From assembly GCA_021793645.1 (NCBI GenBank), contig JAJYSJ010000018.1, positions 1-47,500 on the forward strand: a stretch of 47,500 nucleotides of DNA. Direction: 5' to 3'. Position 1 is the stretch's first letter. Every line of letters begins with the position of its first letter. Below the pieces are notes generated by a model that saw only the letters and a program-made list of their open reading frames with translations, did no database searches and was not told where the DNA came from. A program made the translations under genes and the position numbers. Shown one piece after another: positions 9,515 to 18,032 of this stretch. The DNA is from Bacillota bacterium (GTDB taxonomy: Bacteria; Bacillota; Sulfobacillia; JAJZYS01; JAJYTV01).

Positions 9515-9559
9515 CAGGAGCAGGCCCAGCGAACGCCGTCGCGCGCGGGCCTGCTCCTG
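9515..9559 (+). terminator. Hairpin after lonB
   Basis: A perfect 13-bp stem, CAGGAGCAGGCCC with its complement, around a 19-nt loop, 36 nt after the lonB stop. There is no T-run, so its strength is uncertain. Confidence 0.6.
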
Positions 9560-9618
9560 TGTGTCCGCAGCAAGGAAAGGGTCGTCTGCGCTATGCTGGA
9601 CGCAAGGGGGTGATGGAG

Positions 9619-10599
9619 ATGGAAGTGGCGATTTCCCATCGCGCGTCGCAGCGTGAGCGCATGCTCTACAAAGAGCGCTTTTCCGGGAATGCCGACGTCC
9701 TTTATCTGCAGGATCTCGAGGGAGTGGACAGGCTCTCGGCCGCCCGGCGCGCCGACGTGCTGCTCGGCTGGAATCCCGGTCTCGATCTCGGCGCGGAGCT
9801 TTTGCAGGAAATGCAGAATGTGCGCCTCGTCCAGCTGGTCTCGGCGGGAGCGGATCACCTCGATCCGAGTGCGCTCCCGGCGGGCGCAGTGCTCTGCTCG
9901 AATGCGGGCGCGTTTGCCGAGCCCATGGCGGAGCACGTCCTCGCGATGGCGCTCGCGCTGGGCAAGCGGCTTCTCCGGGGCCACGAGGAACTGCGCCAAG
10001 GCATCTTGGACCAGCGGACGCCCTCGCGCGCACTGCGTGGGAGCACGGTCGGGATCGTCGGCTACGGCGGGATCGGACGAGCGGTCGCGGATGTCTTCCG
10101 GCCGTTCGGCTGCCCGATCCTCGCCATCAACCGCAGCGGCCGGATCGAGGATCCGGTGGACTTCCGCGGTACGCTCGAGCGCCTCCCGGACCTACTGGCC
10201 CAAAGCGACATCGTCGTGCTCTGCTTGGCGCTGACGCCTGCGACGCGCGGGCTGATCGGGAAAAGGGAGCTCTCGTTCCTGCGCGAGGAGTCGATCTTCA
10301 TCAACGTGGCGCGGGCGGCCATCGTGAACGAGGATGCGCTCTACGAGCATCTTGCGGAGCATCCGAAGGCGCTTGCCGGTATCGATGTCTGGTGGGAGGA
10401 GCCCTTCCGCGGCCAGCCCTTCCGAATGAGGCGGCCCTTCCTCGACCTGCCGAATGTGCTCGGCTCGCCCCACAACTCCGGCGTGACGGAGGGCGCATTG
10501 TTCGCCGGGCTTGATCGCGCCGTCCAGAATGTCGTGCGCTTCCTTGAGGGAGAGCCCTTGCATGGCACGCTGCGCAGGGAGGATCTTTTCACGGTCTAG
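9619..10599 (+). CDS. D-isomer-specific 2-hydroxyacid dehydrogenase family protein
   Basis: These NAD(P)-dependent enzymes interconvert 2-hydroxy and 2-oxo acids. The Rossmann motif GIVGYGGIGRAVA is near residues 145-157. The family Arg and Glu sites are in INVARAAIVNED and DVWWEEP, and the catalytic His is in SPHNSG. Length is 326 aa, normal. ATG 9619 lies 8 nt after AAGGGGG; the in-frame GTG 9610 and ATG 9613 overlap that site. It stands alone between two hairpin or empty gaps. The substrate cannot be told from sequence. Confidence 0.88.
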   Translation: MEVAISHRASQRERMLYKERFSGNADVLYLQDLEGVDRLSAARRADVLLGWNPGLDLGAELLQEMQNVRLVQLVSAGADHLDPSALPAGAVLCSNAGAFAEPMAEHVLAMALALGKRLLRGHEELRQGILDQRTPSRALRGSTVGIVGYGGIGRAVADVFRPFGCPILAINRSGRIEDPVDFRGTLERLPDLLAQSDIVVLCLALTPATRGLIGKRELSFLREESIFINVARAAIVNEDALYEHLAEHPKALAGIDVWWEEPFRGQPFRMRRPFLDLPNVLGSPHNSGVTEGALFAGLDRAVQNVVRFLEGEPLHGTLRREDLFTV

Positions 10600-10670
10600 G
10601 CGCCGAACACTGCTGCACCTGGTCCTCCCCCACCTAGGAAAGCCACAAGCGCGTCCCGAACCCTAGATGC

Positions 10671-11576
10671 ATGCCGAACGCCGATGCAAACACGCGCGCT
10701 TTTGCCTGGACATGGCTCGTTATAGCCGTCATCGCGGCCTCGACGGCTGCGAGCCTCTTTCGACTCGCGCAGCTCCCTGCCCTCGAGGCGGCAGGCCTGC
10801 GCCTATTCATCTCCGGTCTTGTTCTCCTCCCGTTCGGACTCAAGCATCTACTGCACCGAGGCCGCCCAGTGCTTTGGAGCGTTGCCCTGGCCGGGCTCGC
10901 GCTTGCGGTGCACTTCGGCAGCTGGGTGGAATCTTTGTACCTGACGTCCGTTGCATCGAGCGTCGTGCTGGTGAGTGCGAGTCCGCTCTTCGTGCTGCTT
11001 TGGGAACTGCTCGCGCACGAGCCGGTCCGGCGCGGCCAGTGGCTGGGCGCGGCGCTTGGCCTCGCGGGCGTTGTCCTGATCGCTGGCGGCGACCTCAGCG
11101 TGCATGGGCAGACGGCACTTCTTGGAGACGGCCTTGCGCTGCTTGGCGCGCTCGCCTTCTCCATCTACCTGAGAGCGGGGCGGCGAGCACGCCAGCACCT
11201 GCCGGTGCTCGCCTACGCGGCGCCCGTTTATACGCTGGGCGGGGTGCTGCTGCTCACGCTGCAGCCGATGGTGGGGCCGCCTGCGTGGCCGCTCTCGACC
11301 GCGGCCTGGCTGATGACGGCGCTCCTGGTGCTCCTGCCGACGCTCGTCGGCCACACCGGGTTCAACAACGCACTGCAGGAACTACGGGCGAGCACCGTTG
11401 CGATGGCCTCGCTGCTCGAGCCCCTCTTTGCTGTCCTGATCGCGTGGCCGCTCCTCCGCAGCGTGCCAAGCGGCCTCGACGTGCTGGGCGGTGTTCTGGC
11501 GGTTGGGGGCCTGCTCGTCTTCGAGTGGGGGAGGCGCGCGGCGAAGCCGGCGGATCCCGCCTCGCCGCTCGGCTGA
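10671..11576 (+). CDS. EamA/DMT-family membrane transporter
   Basis: A drug/metabolite-superfamily permease with about ten hydrophobic segments arranged as two EamA repeats; the second starts near residue 150 with GLALLGALAFSIYL. EamA proteins export or import metabolites such as amino acids. Length is 301 aa, normal. No good ribosome-binding site precedes ATG 10671, and translation may be weak or start differently. It is monocistronic, with 71 nt to the upstream gene and 234 nt to lonA. The substrate is unknown. Confidence 0.85.
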   Translation: MPNADANTRAFAWTWLVIAVIAASTAASLFRLAQLPALEAAGLRLFISGLVLLPFGLKHLLHRGRPVLWSVALAGLALAVHFGSWVESLYLTSVASSVVLVSASPLFVLLWELLAHEPVRRGQWLGAALGLAGVVLIAGGDLSVHGQTALLGDGLALLGALAFSIYLRAGRRARQHLPVLAYAAPVYTLGGVLLLTLQPMVGPPAWPLSTAAWLMTALLVLLPTLVGHTGFNNALQELRASTVAMASLLEPLFAVLIAWPLLRSVPSGLDVLGGVLAVGGLLVFEWGRRAAKPADPASPLG

Positions 11577-11772
11577 CGCGGGGCAAGGCGACCGGCGGCT
11601 GGGGAACGTCGCCGGGTACCGTCTGCCGATCTCGCGTGCCTGCTTCAGGTACGCGCGCTGAGCGCTGCGCCGAACCGGCGCTGACTGCTGTCCGCGCGAC
11701 GCTGATAGCCGTGCGTGATGCCGATGCGCGACGGGGAAAACTGAGGAGGCACCGGGGATCGGTACGTGCGAA

Positions 11773-11781
11773 TGGTATAAT
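11773..11781 (+). promoter_or_regulatory. Extended -10 promoter for lonA
   Basis: TGGTATAAT is a perfect TGn-TATAAT extended -10 element. No good -35 is present 17-18 nt upstream, which extended -10 promoters do not need. Transcription would start near 11788, giving a leader of about 23 nt. The 196 nt upstream of it, back to the EamA gene, hold nothing else I can support. Confidence 0.7.
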
Positions 11782-11810
11782 GTGCGCGAGTTCAGCCAAG
11801 GGGTGTTCGT

Positions 11811-14117
11811 TTGCAATATCCACTGCTGCCGCTGCGTGGCGTACTCGTGTTTCCTGGGCTCGTCGTGCCGCTTGAGATCGGGCGGGAACGCTCGGTGCGG
11901 GCGCTCGAGAAGGCCTGGGAGACCGAACATCGCCTCGTCTTCGCGAGCCAGCGTGACCCGCGTGACGATGAGCCGAACGCAGAAGACCTCTTTCCCGTCG
12001 GGGTAGTCTGCGAGATCAAGCAGGTCGTGAAGCTGCCGGACGGCACATGGAAGGCCGTCGTCTATGGAGAACGGCGCGTGCGCATCGACGCCTTCGCGGA
12101 CGAGAAGGAGTATTTCCTCTGCGACGTGGAGCCGCTCGAGGAGATCCCCGCGCCCGAGAACGAAGAAACCGAGGCTTCCATGCGCTCGATCATCCACCTC
12201 TACGAGCAGTACCTGAAGCTCGGGCGCAAGATGCCCGGCGATGCTACCCTCTCCATCTCGACCGATGAGCCGGGGCGGCTCTGCGACGCCGTAGCGTCCA
12301 ACCTCGAGATCAAGATCGAGGAGCGACAGGAAGTCCTAGAGACGCTCGATGTGGAGGAGCGGTTGATGCTCGTCCACCGCATCCTGACCCGTCAGATCGA
12401 CCTCCTCGAACTGGAGCGCAAGATCCATTCGCGCGTGCGCCGGCAGATGGAGAAGACCCAGAAGGAGTACTACCTGCGCGAGCAAATCAAGGCGATCCAG
12501 CGCGAGCTCGGCGAGCACGAGGACCCGGCCGGCGAGGCCGACGAGTGGCGCAAGAAGATCGAGCAGGCGAAGCTGCCCAAAGAAGCCCAGGAGAAGGCCC
12601 TGCGCGAGGTAGACCGTTTGGAGCACATGCCCCAGATGTCCGCCGAGGCAGTCGTCGTCCGCACCTACCTCGAATGGCTCACGAGCCTGCCATGGGAGAT
12701 CGAGACCGAGGACTCGCTCGAACTCAAGGACGCCCAGCGCATCCTCGACGAGGACCACTACGGCCTCAAGAAGGTCAAGGACCGCATCCTCGACTACCTC
12801 GCCGTGCGCGCGCTGCAGCCGGAGATCAAGGGGCCGATCCTATGCCTGGTGGGCCCGCCCGGCGTGGGCAAGACAAGCCTCGGACGCTCCGTCGCGCGTG
12901 CGCTGGGCCGCAAGTTCGTGCGCATCAGCCTGGGCGGCGTGCGCGACGAGGCGGAAGTGCGCGGCCACCGGCGCACCTACGTCGGTGCGCTGCCCGGCCG
13001 CATCATTCAGGGCATGCGCCAGGCAGGGAGCAAAAACCCCGTGTTCTTGCTGGACGAGGTCGACAAGATGGCCCAGGATTTCCGCGGCGACCCGTCAGCG
13101 GCGCTCCTCGAGGTGCTTGATCCGAGCCAGAACGCCGCATTTTCCGACCACTACATCGAACTGCCGTTCGACCTATCGCACGTGCTGTTCATCACAACTG
13201 CAAACCTGGCCCAGCAGATCCCGCAGCCGCTTCTTGACCGGATGGAAACGATCACGATCCCCGGCTACACCGAGGACGAGAAGGTCCAGATCGCTACGCG
13301 CCACCTGCTTGCACGGCAGATGGCGGAGCACGGGCTGAAGCCGCAAGACCTTGAACTCGGCCGAGGCGTGCTCGAGAGCGTCGTCCAGGGCTATACCCGC
13401 GAGGCGGGGGTGCGCAGTCTGGAGCGCCAGATCGCGGCGCTCTGCCGCAAGGCGGCTCGGCGCAAGATCGCCGGCCGCGGCCCGTTGCACGTCACGCCGA
13501 AGTCGCTCGAGAAGGCGCTCGGCCCGCGCCATTTCCACGGCCACACCCTGCGCCATGACGATGAAGTGGGCGTCGCCACCGCGCTGTATTGGACCGAGGT
13601 CGGAGGCGATGCCATGCCGATCGAGGTCACCGTGGTGCCTGGCAAGGGCAACCTGGTGCTGACGGGCAAGCTCGGAGAGGTGATGCGCGAGTCGGCGCAG
13701 GCCGGATACACCTACGTGCGCTCGCGCCGCGGCGAACTTGGCATCGGCGAGGAGTTCCCGGACCACGTCGACGTGCACATCCACGTGCCGGAGGGCGCGA
13801 CGCCGAAGGAGGGGCCGTCCGCCGGCATCACGATGGCCACGGCGCTCGCGTCGGCGCTCTCGGGCCGCGCCGTTCGCGCGGACCTCGCCATGACAGGCGA
13901 GATCACGCTGCGGGGCCGCGTACTGCCGATCGGCGGACTGAAGGAGAAGACGCTTGCCGCGCACCGCCTCGGCGTGCGTACGCTGATCGTGCCGCAGGAA
14001 AACGCGCGCGACCTCGAAGACCTGCCCCAGAAGGTGCGCCACAGCATGGATTTCGTGCTTGTCGAGAACATGGACCAGGTGCTGGAGACGGCGCTCAAGC
14101 CTGCGCCGGCCAGCTGA
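11811..14117 (+). CDS. lonA: ATP-dependent Lon protease
   Basis: Cytosolic AAA+ protease that degrades misfolded and regulatory proteins. An N-terminal LAN domain (starting [14 protein letters not shown]) is followed by a coiled-coil region rich in E/K/Q (about 190-280), Walker [11 protein letters not shown], Walker B FLLDEVDK, and the protease domain with Ser670 (EGPSAG) and Lys713 (second Lys of GGLKEK). Length is 768 aa, typical. TTG 11811 is the start: CAAGGGGTG lies 5-6 nt upstream and the conserved N-terminus begins at once. engB overlaps the stop (TGATG). Confidence 0.97.
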   Translation: MQYPLLPLRGVLVFPGLVVPLEIGRERSVRALEKAWETEHRLVFASQRDPRDDEPNAEDLFPVGVVCEIKQVVKLPDGTWKAVVYGERRVRIDAFADEKEYFLCDVEPLEEIPAPENEETEASMRSIIHLYEQYLKLGRKMPGDATLSISTDEPGRLCDAVASNLEIKIEERQEVLETLDVEERLMLVHRILTRQIDLLELERKIHSRVRRQMEKTQKEYYLREQIKAIQRELGEHEDPAGEADEWRKKIEQAKLPKEAQEKALREVDRLEHMPQMSAEAVVVRTYLEWLTSLPWEIETEDSLELKDAQRILDEDHYGLKKVKDRILDYLAVRALQPEIKGPILCLVGPPGVGKTSLGRSVARALGRKFVRISLGGVRDEAEVRGHRRTYVGALPGRIIQGMRQAGSKNPVFLLDEVDKMAQDFRGDPSAALLEVLDPSQNAAFSDHYIELPFDLSHVLFITTANLAQQIPQPLLDRMETITIPGYTEDEKVQIATRHLLARQMAEHGLKPQDLELGRGVLESVVQGYTREAGVRSLERQIAALCRKAARRKIAGRGPLHVTPKSLEKALGPRHFHGHTLRHDDEVGVATALYWTEVGGDAMPIEVTVVPGKGNLVLTGKLGEVMRESAQAGYTYVRSRRGELGIGEEFPDHVDVHIHVPEGATPKEGPSAGITMATALASALSGRAVRADLAMTGEITLRGRVLPIGGLKEKTLAAHRLGVRTLIVPQENARDLEDLPQKVRHSMDFVLVENMDQVLETALKPAPAS

Positions 14118-14692
14118 TGCAGATCCGCTTCCTGCAGTCGGCCATGGCGCTCGAGAGCTGGCCCGTGACCGGACTCCCGGAGGTCGCGATCTTCGGCCGC
14201 TCGAACGCCGGCAAGAGCACCCTCATCAATACCATCGCCTCGGCCCGGGTGGCGCGCGTGTCGCGCGATCCGGGCCGCACGCGTACACTGAACTTCTTCG
14301 ACTGCGGCAACCTTCTGCTCGTCGATCTGCCGGGCTATGGCTATGCGAAGGTCTCGAAGGAGCAGGAGCAGCGCATTCATGCGGTGATGCGCCGCTACAT
14401 CGAACGTCGCGAGGCGCTGCGCGGCGCCATTCAGCTCGTCGACATCCGCCATGCGCCGAGTCCCTTGGACATCGCCTGGCACCAGGAACTGGTGGCGCGC
14501 GGGCAGCCGCTCCTTCTGCTGCTCGGTAAGGCGGATCAGGTCGGACGCGGCCGCTGGCGCAGCCGCGAACAGGAAATCGTCGCTGCGCTCGGCGGGCAGA
14601 CGCCTGCCGTATTCTGGTCGGCGCGCACCGGTGACGGAAAGCGCGCGGTGGAGGAGTTTTTGGAACGCATGCGCGTCCACGCGCCAAGATGA
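14117..14692 (+). CDS. engB: Ribosome biogenesis GTP-binding protein EngB/YsxC
   Basis: Essential GTPase needed for assembly of the 50S subunit. G1 is GRSNAGKST (about 28-36), G3 DLPGYGYAKVS and G5 SART. The G4 site reads GKADQ where TKADK is usual, so the first Thr of TKxD is replaced by Gly. Length is 191 aa, normal. ATG 14117 shares a base with the lonA stop, so the two are translationally coupled, as in Bacillus (lonA-ysxC). Confidence 0.95.
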   Translation: MQIRFLQSAMALESWPVTGLPEVAIFGRSNAGKSTLINTIASARVARVSRDPGRTRTLNFFDCGNLLLVDLPGYGYAKVSKEQEQRIHAVMRRYIERREALRGAIQLVDIRHAPSPLDIAWHQELVARGQPLLLLLGKADQVGRGRWRSREQEIVAALGGQTPAVFWSARTGDGKRAVEEFLERMRVHAPR

Positions 14693-14789
14693 GAAGTGTC
14701 TGAAAACTTGGTCCAAATTACATAAAGGTTCACGCTTTCGAGCGGCGAAGCCTTGGCCTACCAAACAATGCGTGAGGTGGCGTCCTCTT

Positions 14790-15347
14790 ATGATGCTGAG
14801 CGATGCGGAACTCTCCCTGCGGCCGCGGGGTCCGCGTGATGTGTTTGTGCTCGACTGGTCAGGAGACGCGGAGGCCGAACGGTTCGGGGAGGAACTCGAG
14901 GGGAGCTCGTGGAGCCAGCTCTGGGACAGGCGTCGCCGCCAGGCGTTCTGGGTTTGCATCGGGGACGAGGTCGTCGGCGAGGCGGACCTCTTCGACATCC
15001 GGCGCGGGGACCGCACGGCGGAACTCAGGATCGGTCTTGCCCCGACCGCGTACCTCGGGAAGGGCTACGGTCGTCGCGCGCTCCAGCTGCTGCTCGACTA
15101 CGCGTCGGGGCACCTGCAGCTCGGCAGCGTCTACCTGCGCGTACGCGAGGCGAACACCCGCGCGGTGCGCTGCTACCTCGCGGTCGGGTTTCGCCGCCAC
15201 GGGCGGCTGCGCGGCGAGCGTTTCCCCGAGCCTGTGCTGCTGATGCACCGCGAGCTAATGCGGGAACGGATCGCGCAGGGCCCTGCGGGCGAACTGATCG
15301 TCGACAGCGCCCTGCGGGAAACGGCCACGGGCGAATTCTCCCTCTAG
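14790..15347 (+). CDS. GNAT-family N-acetyltransferase
   Basis: Acetyl-CoA-dependent acetyltransferase of the GNAT fold. The CoA-binding motif A is visible (IGLAPTAYLGKGYGRRALQ in pieces: GLAP, then GKGYGRRA), followed by the motif B pattern NTRAVRCYLAVGF. ATG 14790 or 14793 follows TGAGGTGG. Length is 185 aa. The family fold should end near MHREL, but the frame runs on about 35 residues and overlaps the 3' end of the convergent lipoprotein gene by 93 nt. The acceptor substrate is unknown. Confidence 0.85.
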   Translation: MMLSDAELSLRPRGPRDVFVLDWSGDAEAERFGEELEGSSWSQLWDRRRRQAFWVCIGDEVVGEADLFDIRRGDRTAELRIGLAPTAYLGKGYGRRALQLLLDYASGHLQLGSVYLRVREANTRAVRCYLAVGFRRHGRLRGERFPEPVLLMHRELMRERIAQGPAGELIVDSALRETATGEFSL

Positions 15348-16163
15348 GTTCATGAGCGCGGAGCCGGAGAGGTTCAAGGCGCTCGTGAAGATCCCTTTCT
15401 GACGGGCCGTGAGGACGGTGCGCAGCAGGCTTGAGGGAGAGACTCCCGGAACGAGCGGACGGAGCGCGAGCGCGAGCTGGCCTGGGTCCTCGGTGGAGAG
15501 GCGCCAAAGGCCGAGATCGAGCGCCCGCACCATCTGCAGGCTGAGCAGCGGGTCGGCCTGCAGCGTTGTGCGTCGCGCCAGCAGAAGACAACTGGGGTAC
15601 GGGCCGAGTTCGTCCGGCAGAGGCTGGGCGAGCTCGGCCTGTCCGTTTGCCAACAGGGACGATGCGATCGGCTCGGGGGCGAGCAGGAAGCCTGTCGGGT
15701 CGGCTTCGAAGCCTGCGACGCCGCCTACCTGGGAGATGGGCTCTGGCAGCGGCGAGAGCACGCCCCGGTAACGCGCGATGGCGGCGCCGAGCGCTGGCGC
15801 GTCGGCACCGGGTGCGAGGTAGAGACCCTGTTTGGCCAGATCCTGCCAGGAAAAGAGTCCGGTTGCGTGCCAAAGGAGCGTATCGGGAGGGCTTGCACAA
15901 GCAGCACCGAGCGCGATCCACCCTTCGCCGGCGAGCTGCGGCAGCATGCTGCTCGGCGCGATCAGGTACGGCGCGGTGCGCGCGGCTGCGCCGCGCCGTA
16001 GGCCAAGCGGCAGCGGCAGGCTGTCCTGCGCGAGAAGGGCCGGCGCTGCGCCTAGCGGCTCGCCGAGGAGCCCCAGTCTGAGGAGCGGGCGCGGTGACTT
16101 GGGAGCGCCGCAGGCCGCCAGCAGGAACAGCGCGTAGATCGCAGCGATCAGGACCCGCCTCAT
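15255..16163 (-). CDS. Lipoprotein resembling ABC-transporter solute-binding proteins
   Basis: A secreted lipoprotein: the signal peptide has a lipobox LAAC with Cys18. After it the pattern LLRLGLLGEP, then an Ala/Leu-rich body, resembles NitT/TauA/SsuA-type solute-binding proteins, but no permease or ATPase gene is adjacent. Length is 302 aa. The start ATG overlaps the upstream flippase stop (ATGA), so both are in one operon. Its last 93 nt overlap the GNAT gene on the other strand. Family assignment is tentative; lipoprotein is firm. Confidence 0.7.
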   Translation of the reverse strand: MRRVLIAAIYALFLLAACGAPKSPRPLLRLGLLGEPLGAAPALLAQDSLPLPLGLRRGAAARTAPYLIAPSSMLPQLAGEGWIALGAACASPPDTLLWHATGLFSWQDLAKQGLYLAPGADAPALGAAIARYRGVLSPLPEPISQVGGVAGFEADPTGFLLAPEPIASSLLANGQAELAQPLPDELGPYPSCLLLARRTTLQADPLLSLQMVRALDLGLWRLSTEDPGQLALALRPLVPGVSPSSLLRTVLTARQKGIFTSALNLSGSALMNLEGEFARGRFPQGAVDDQFARRALRDPFPH

Positions 16164-17680
16164 GGGTGTGTGAACTGGCGCCAGCCGCCGCCGAGCGCCA
16201 AGAGGAGTGCGAGGTAGAGGCAGGCGCCGGCCCCGATCGCAACGAGCGTCGAGAGCCAGAGCGAAGCCCCCAGGGCGATCGTCTCGGAGCGCAGGATCAG
16301 AAGGCTCAGCGCGAGACCGGCCGCCGCAACGCCGGGCGGACCCAGCAGGCGGCGCAGGTTCGCGGTATATCCGGTCACCTGTGCGAGCGAGCGGAAGTTG
16401 AGGGCGAACGATAGCGCGAGATCGAGCGAGATGCCAAGGATCACGGCGCGCATGCCGATGGTCGGCATTGCGGAGAGCGTGTAGACAATCACGAGCCGCA
16501 CCCCCGAGCCAGCGAGTCCGTTCCACATGGACAGCGAAGCGAGCCCCAGTCCGCGCAGCACGGCCGAAACGCTCGCTTCGAGGTAGACAAACGGCGCAGC
16601 GAGGGCAAGCGGCACCATCAGGTCGCCGACTTGCCGCTGACCGTAGAAGAGGATGCCGAGCGTATGGCCGTAGAGGGCGAAGACGACGCTTGCGGGCAGA
16701 CTGACGACGAGCGCGAGGTAGATCGCCTGGCTCGTGCGCATCCGCACCAGTGCGAGGTTTTTCCGTGCGTAGGCGTCGGAGACGGCGGGCACCAGCGCCT
16801 GCGTGAGGGCGAATGTGATCACGGTGGGGAAGAAGAGCAGCGGGATGGCCATGCCCGTGAGGTTGCCGAAGAAGGCGGTCGCGGCGTCTCGGCTCATGCC
16901 GCCTGCCTCCAGGCGGCGCGGGATGATCGCCGCGTCGAGGAACTCCGTGACGCTGCCGATGATGCGGGTGAAGCTGATCGGCAGTGCCATCGCGAGCAAC
17001 TCCGCGAGCGCGCGCCGAGAGGCTGCCGGGGTGTAGGCCGCCGCCACGGGAGCAGGACCCGGGCGCAGGTAGTAGGTCGCGGCGAGCACCAGAAGGCCGC
17101 ACATCTCGCCGAGCACCATGCCGGCCGCCGCCGCCGCAGCACCCCACTCGATGCCGCGCGGCAGGAACTTGTCGATCAGCCACAGCGCGCTGCCGATCCG
17201 CACGACCTGCTCGATCACCGCGCCGATCGCCGAAGGCGTCATGCGCTGCAGACCCTGGAAGTAGCCGCGCAGCACCGATGAGATGGCGACGATGGTCAGC
17301 ATCGGCACCAGCGCGATTAGGGGGTAGATGGCCCGCGGATCGGCGAGCAGGTACCGGCTGACGGTGCGCAGGCTGACCAGCAGGAGCACCGTGATGCTCA
17401 GGCTCGTGAGCACCACGAAGCGAAGCGCGGTGCGCAGCACGGCCCGCACGCCTCGTGGATCGATGGCGGCGCGCTCCGCGACGATCTTCGAGACTGCGAC
17501 CGGCAGGCCGGCAGTCGAGGCCGTGATCGCCACATGCAAAACTGGGAAGGCGAAGCCCAAAAGGCCCATGCCCTGGCTGCCCAGCCGCTGTGCCAGTACG
17601 ATCCGGTAGAAGAAGCCCAGGATGCGGTTGACCAGTCCCGCGCCGAAGAGGGTCAAGGTGCCCTGCACAAGCGTGCCCAA
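16160..17680 (-). CDS. SpoVB/MurJ-type polysaccharide flippase (MATE-like, MOP superfamily)
   Basis: A polytopic lipid-linked oligosaccharide flippase of the SpoVB family, which in Bacillus acts in spore cortex synthesis. The N-terminus (GTLVQGTLTLFGAGLVNRIL) and the motif RGYFQGLQRMTPSAIG are family hallmarks, with about 14 hydrophobic segments. Length is 506 aa from TTG 17680, close to SpoVB (518). That start is preceded by GGGGGG 11 nt upstream, so it is uncertain. The frame stays open to 17830, but the extra part would cross the strong valS promoter. It is divergent from valS. Confidence 0.85.
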   Translation of the reverse strand: MGTLVQGTLTLFGAGLVNRILGFFYRIVLAQRLGSQGMGLLGFAFPVLHVAITASTAGLPVAVSKIVAERAAIDPRGVRAVLRTALRFVVLTSLSITVLLLVSLRTVSRYLLADPRAIYPLIALVPMLTIVAISSVLRGYFQGLQRMTPSAIGAVIEQVVRIGSALWLIDKFLPRGIEWGAAAAAAGMVLGEMCGLLVLAATYYLRPGPAPVAAAYTPAASRRALAELLAMALPISFTRIIGSVTEFLDAAIIPRRLEAGGMSRDAATAFFGNLTGMAIPLLFFPTVITFALTQALVPAVSDAYARKNLALVRMRTSQAIYLALVVSLPASVVFALYGHTLGILFYGQRQVGDLMVPLALAAPFVYLEASVSAVLRGLGLASLSMWNGLAGSGVRLVIVYTLSAMPTIGMRAVILGISLDLALSFALNFRSLAQVTGYTANLRRLLGPPGVAAAGLALSLLILRSETIALGASLWLSTLVAIGAGACLYLALLLALGGGWRQFTHP

Positions 17681-17737
17681 GCGGACGGATACCCCCCGTG
17701 GAGGGGTATGGCTGTGCGGGCGCGAACATGCTCGCGC

Positions 17738-17766
17738 TTGACAGTCGAAAGGCGCAGAAGGATAAT
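17738..17766 (+). promoter_or_regulatory. Sigma-A promoter of valS
   Basis: TTGACA (17738-17743), a 17-nt spacer and GATAAT (17761-17766), nearly consensus. The start would be about 17773, just before the T-box leader. Confidence 0.85.
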
Positions 17767-17783
17767 CAGCAATCAAATAGTCG

Positions 17784-18015
17784 GCCATGACGGGGAGCGT
17801 CCGCACCAGCGGTCCAAGAGAGGGGATCACCGCGCTGTGAGATCCCCGGCCACGACGGTGCAGGACCGGTCGCCCCGGAGCCGCCGCGCTGAAGCGTTTT
17901 GCCTAGGCGTAGCCGGGAAGGGGCACGAGACGCCCCGCGAGCGCCCGCCGCAAGTCGGCGGGAAGCAAGGTGGTACCGCGGCGCAGCCGCCCTTGAGTGG
18001 GCGGTGAATTTTTTT
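17784..18015 (+). ncRNA. T-box riboswitch (tRNA-Val sensing) of valS
   Basis: The conserved T-box AAGGTGGTACCGCGG is at 17967-17981. Stem I shows the GACGGGGAG start, the AGAGAG...GCTGTGAG distal loop pattern (17817-17841) and a specifier-loop candidate GTC at 17869-17871 (Val). The terminator alternative is CCGCCC/GGGCGG (17987-18004) followed by seven T. Uncharged tRNA-Val should stabilise the antiterminator and allow valS transcription. Stem I boundaries are approximate. Confidence 0.92.
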
Positions 18016-18032
18016 GCTCAGGGGGAAAGACG

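Noticed and set aside
15255-17729. Minus-strand frame of 824 codons joining the lipoprotein to upstream sequence
   Set aside because: Only the part after 16163 codes for a protein (signal peptide and lipobox). The rest is the shifted frame of the flippase gene, so there is no fusion.
17681-17830. N-terminal extension of the SpoVB-like protein to 17830
   Set aside because: It would cross the valS promoter and T-box start, and the extra residues do not resemble the family N-terminus.
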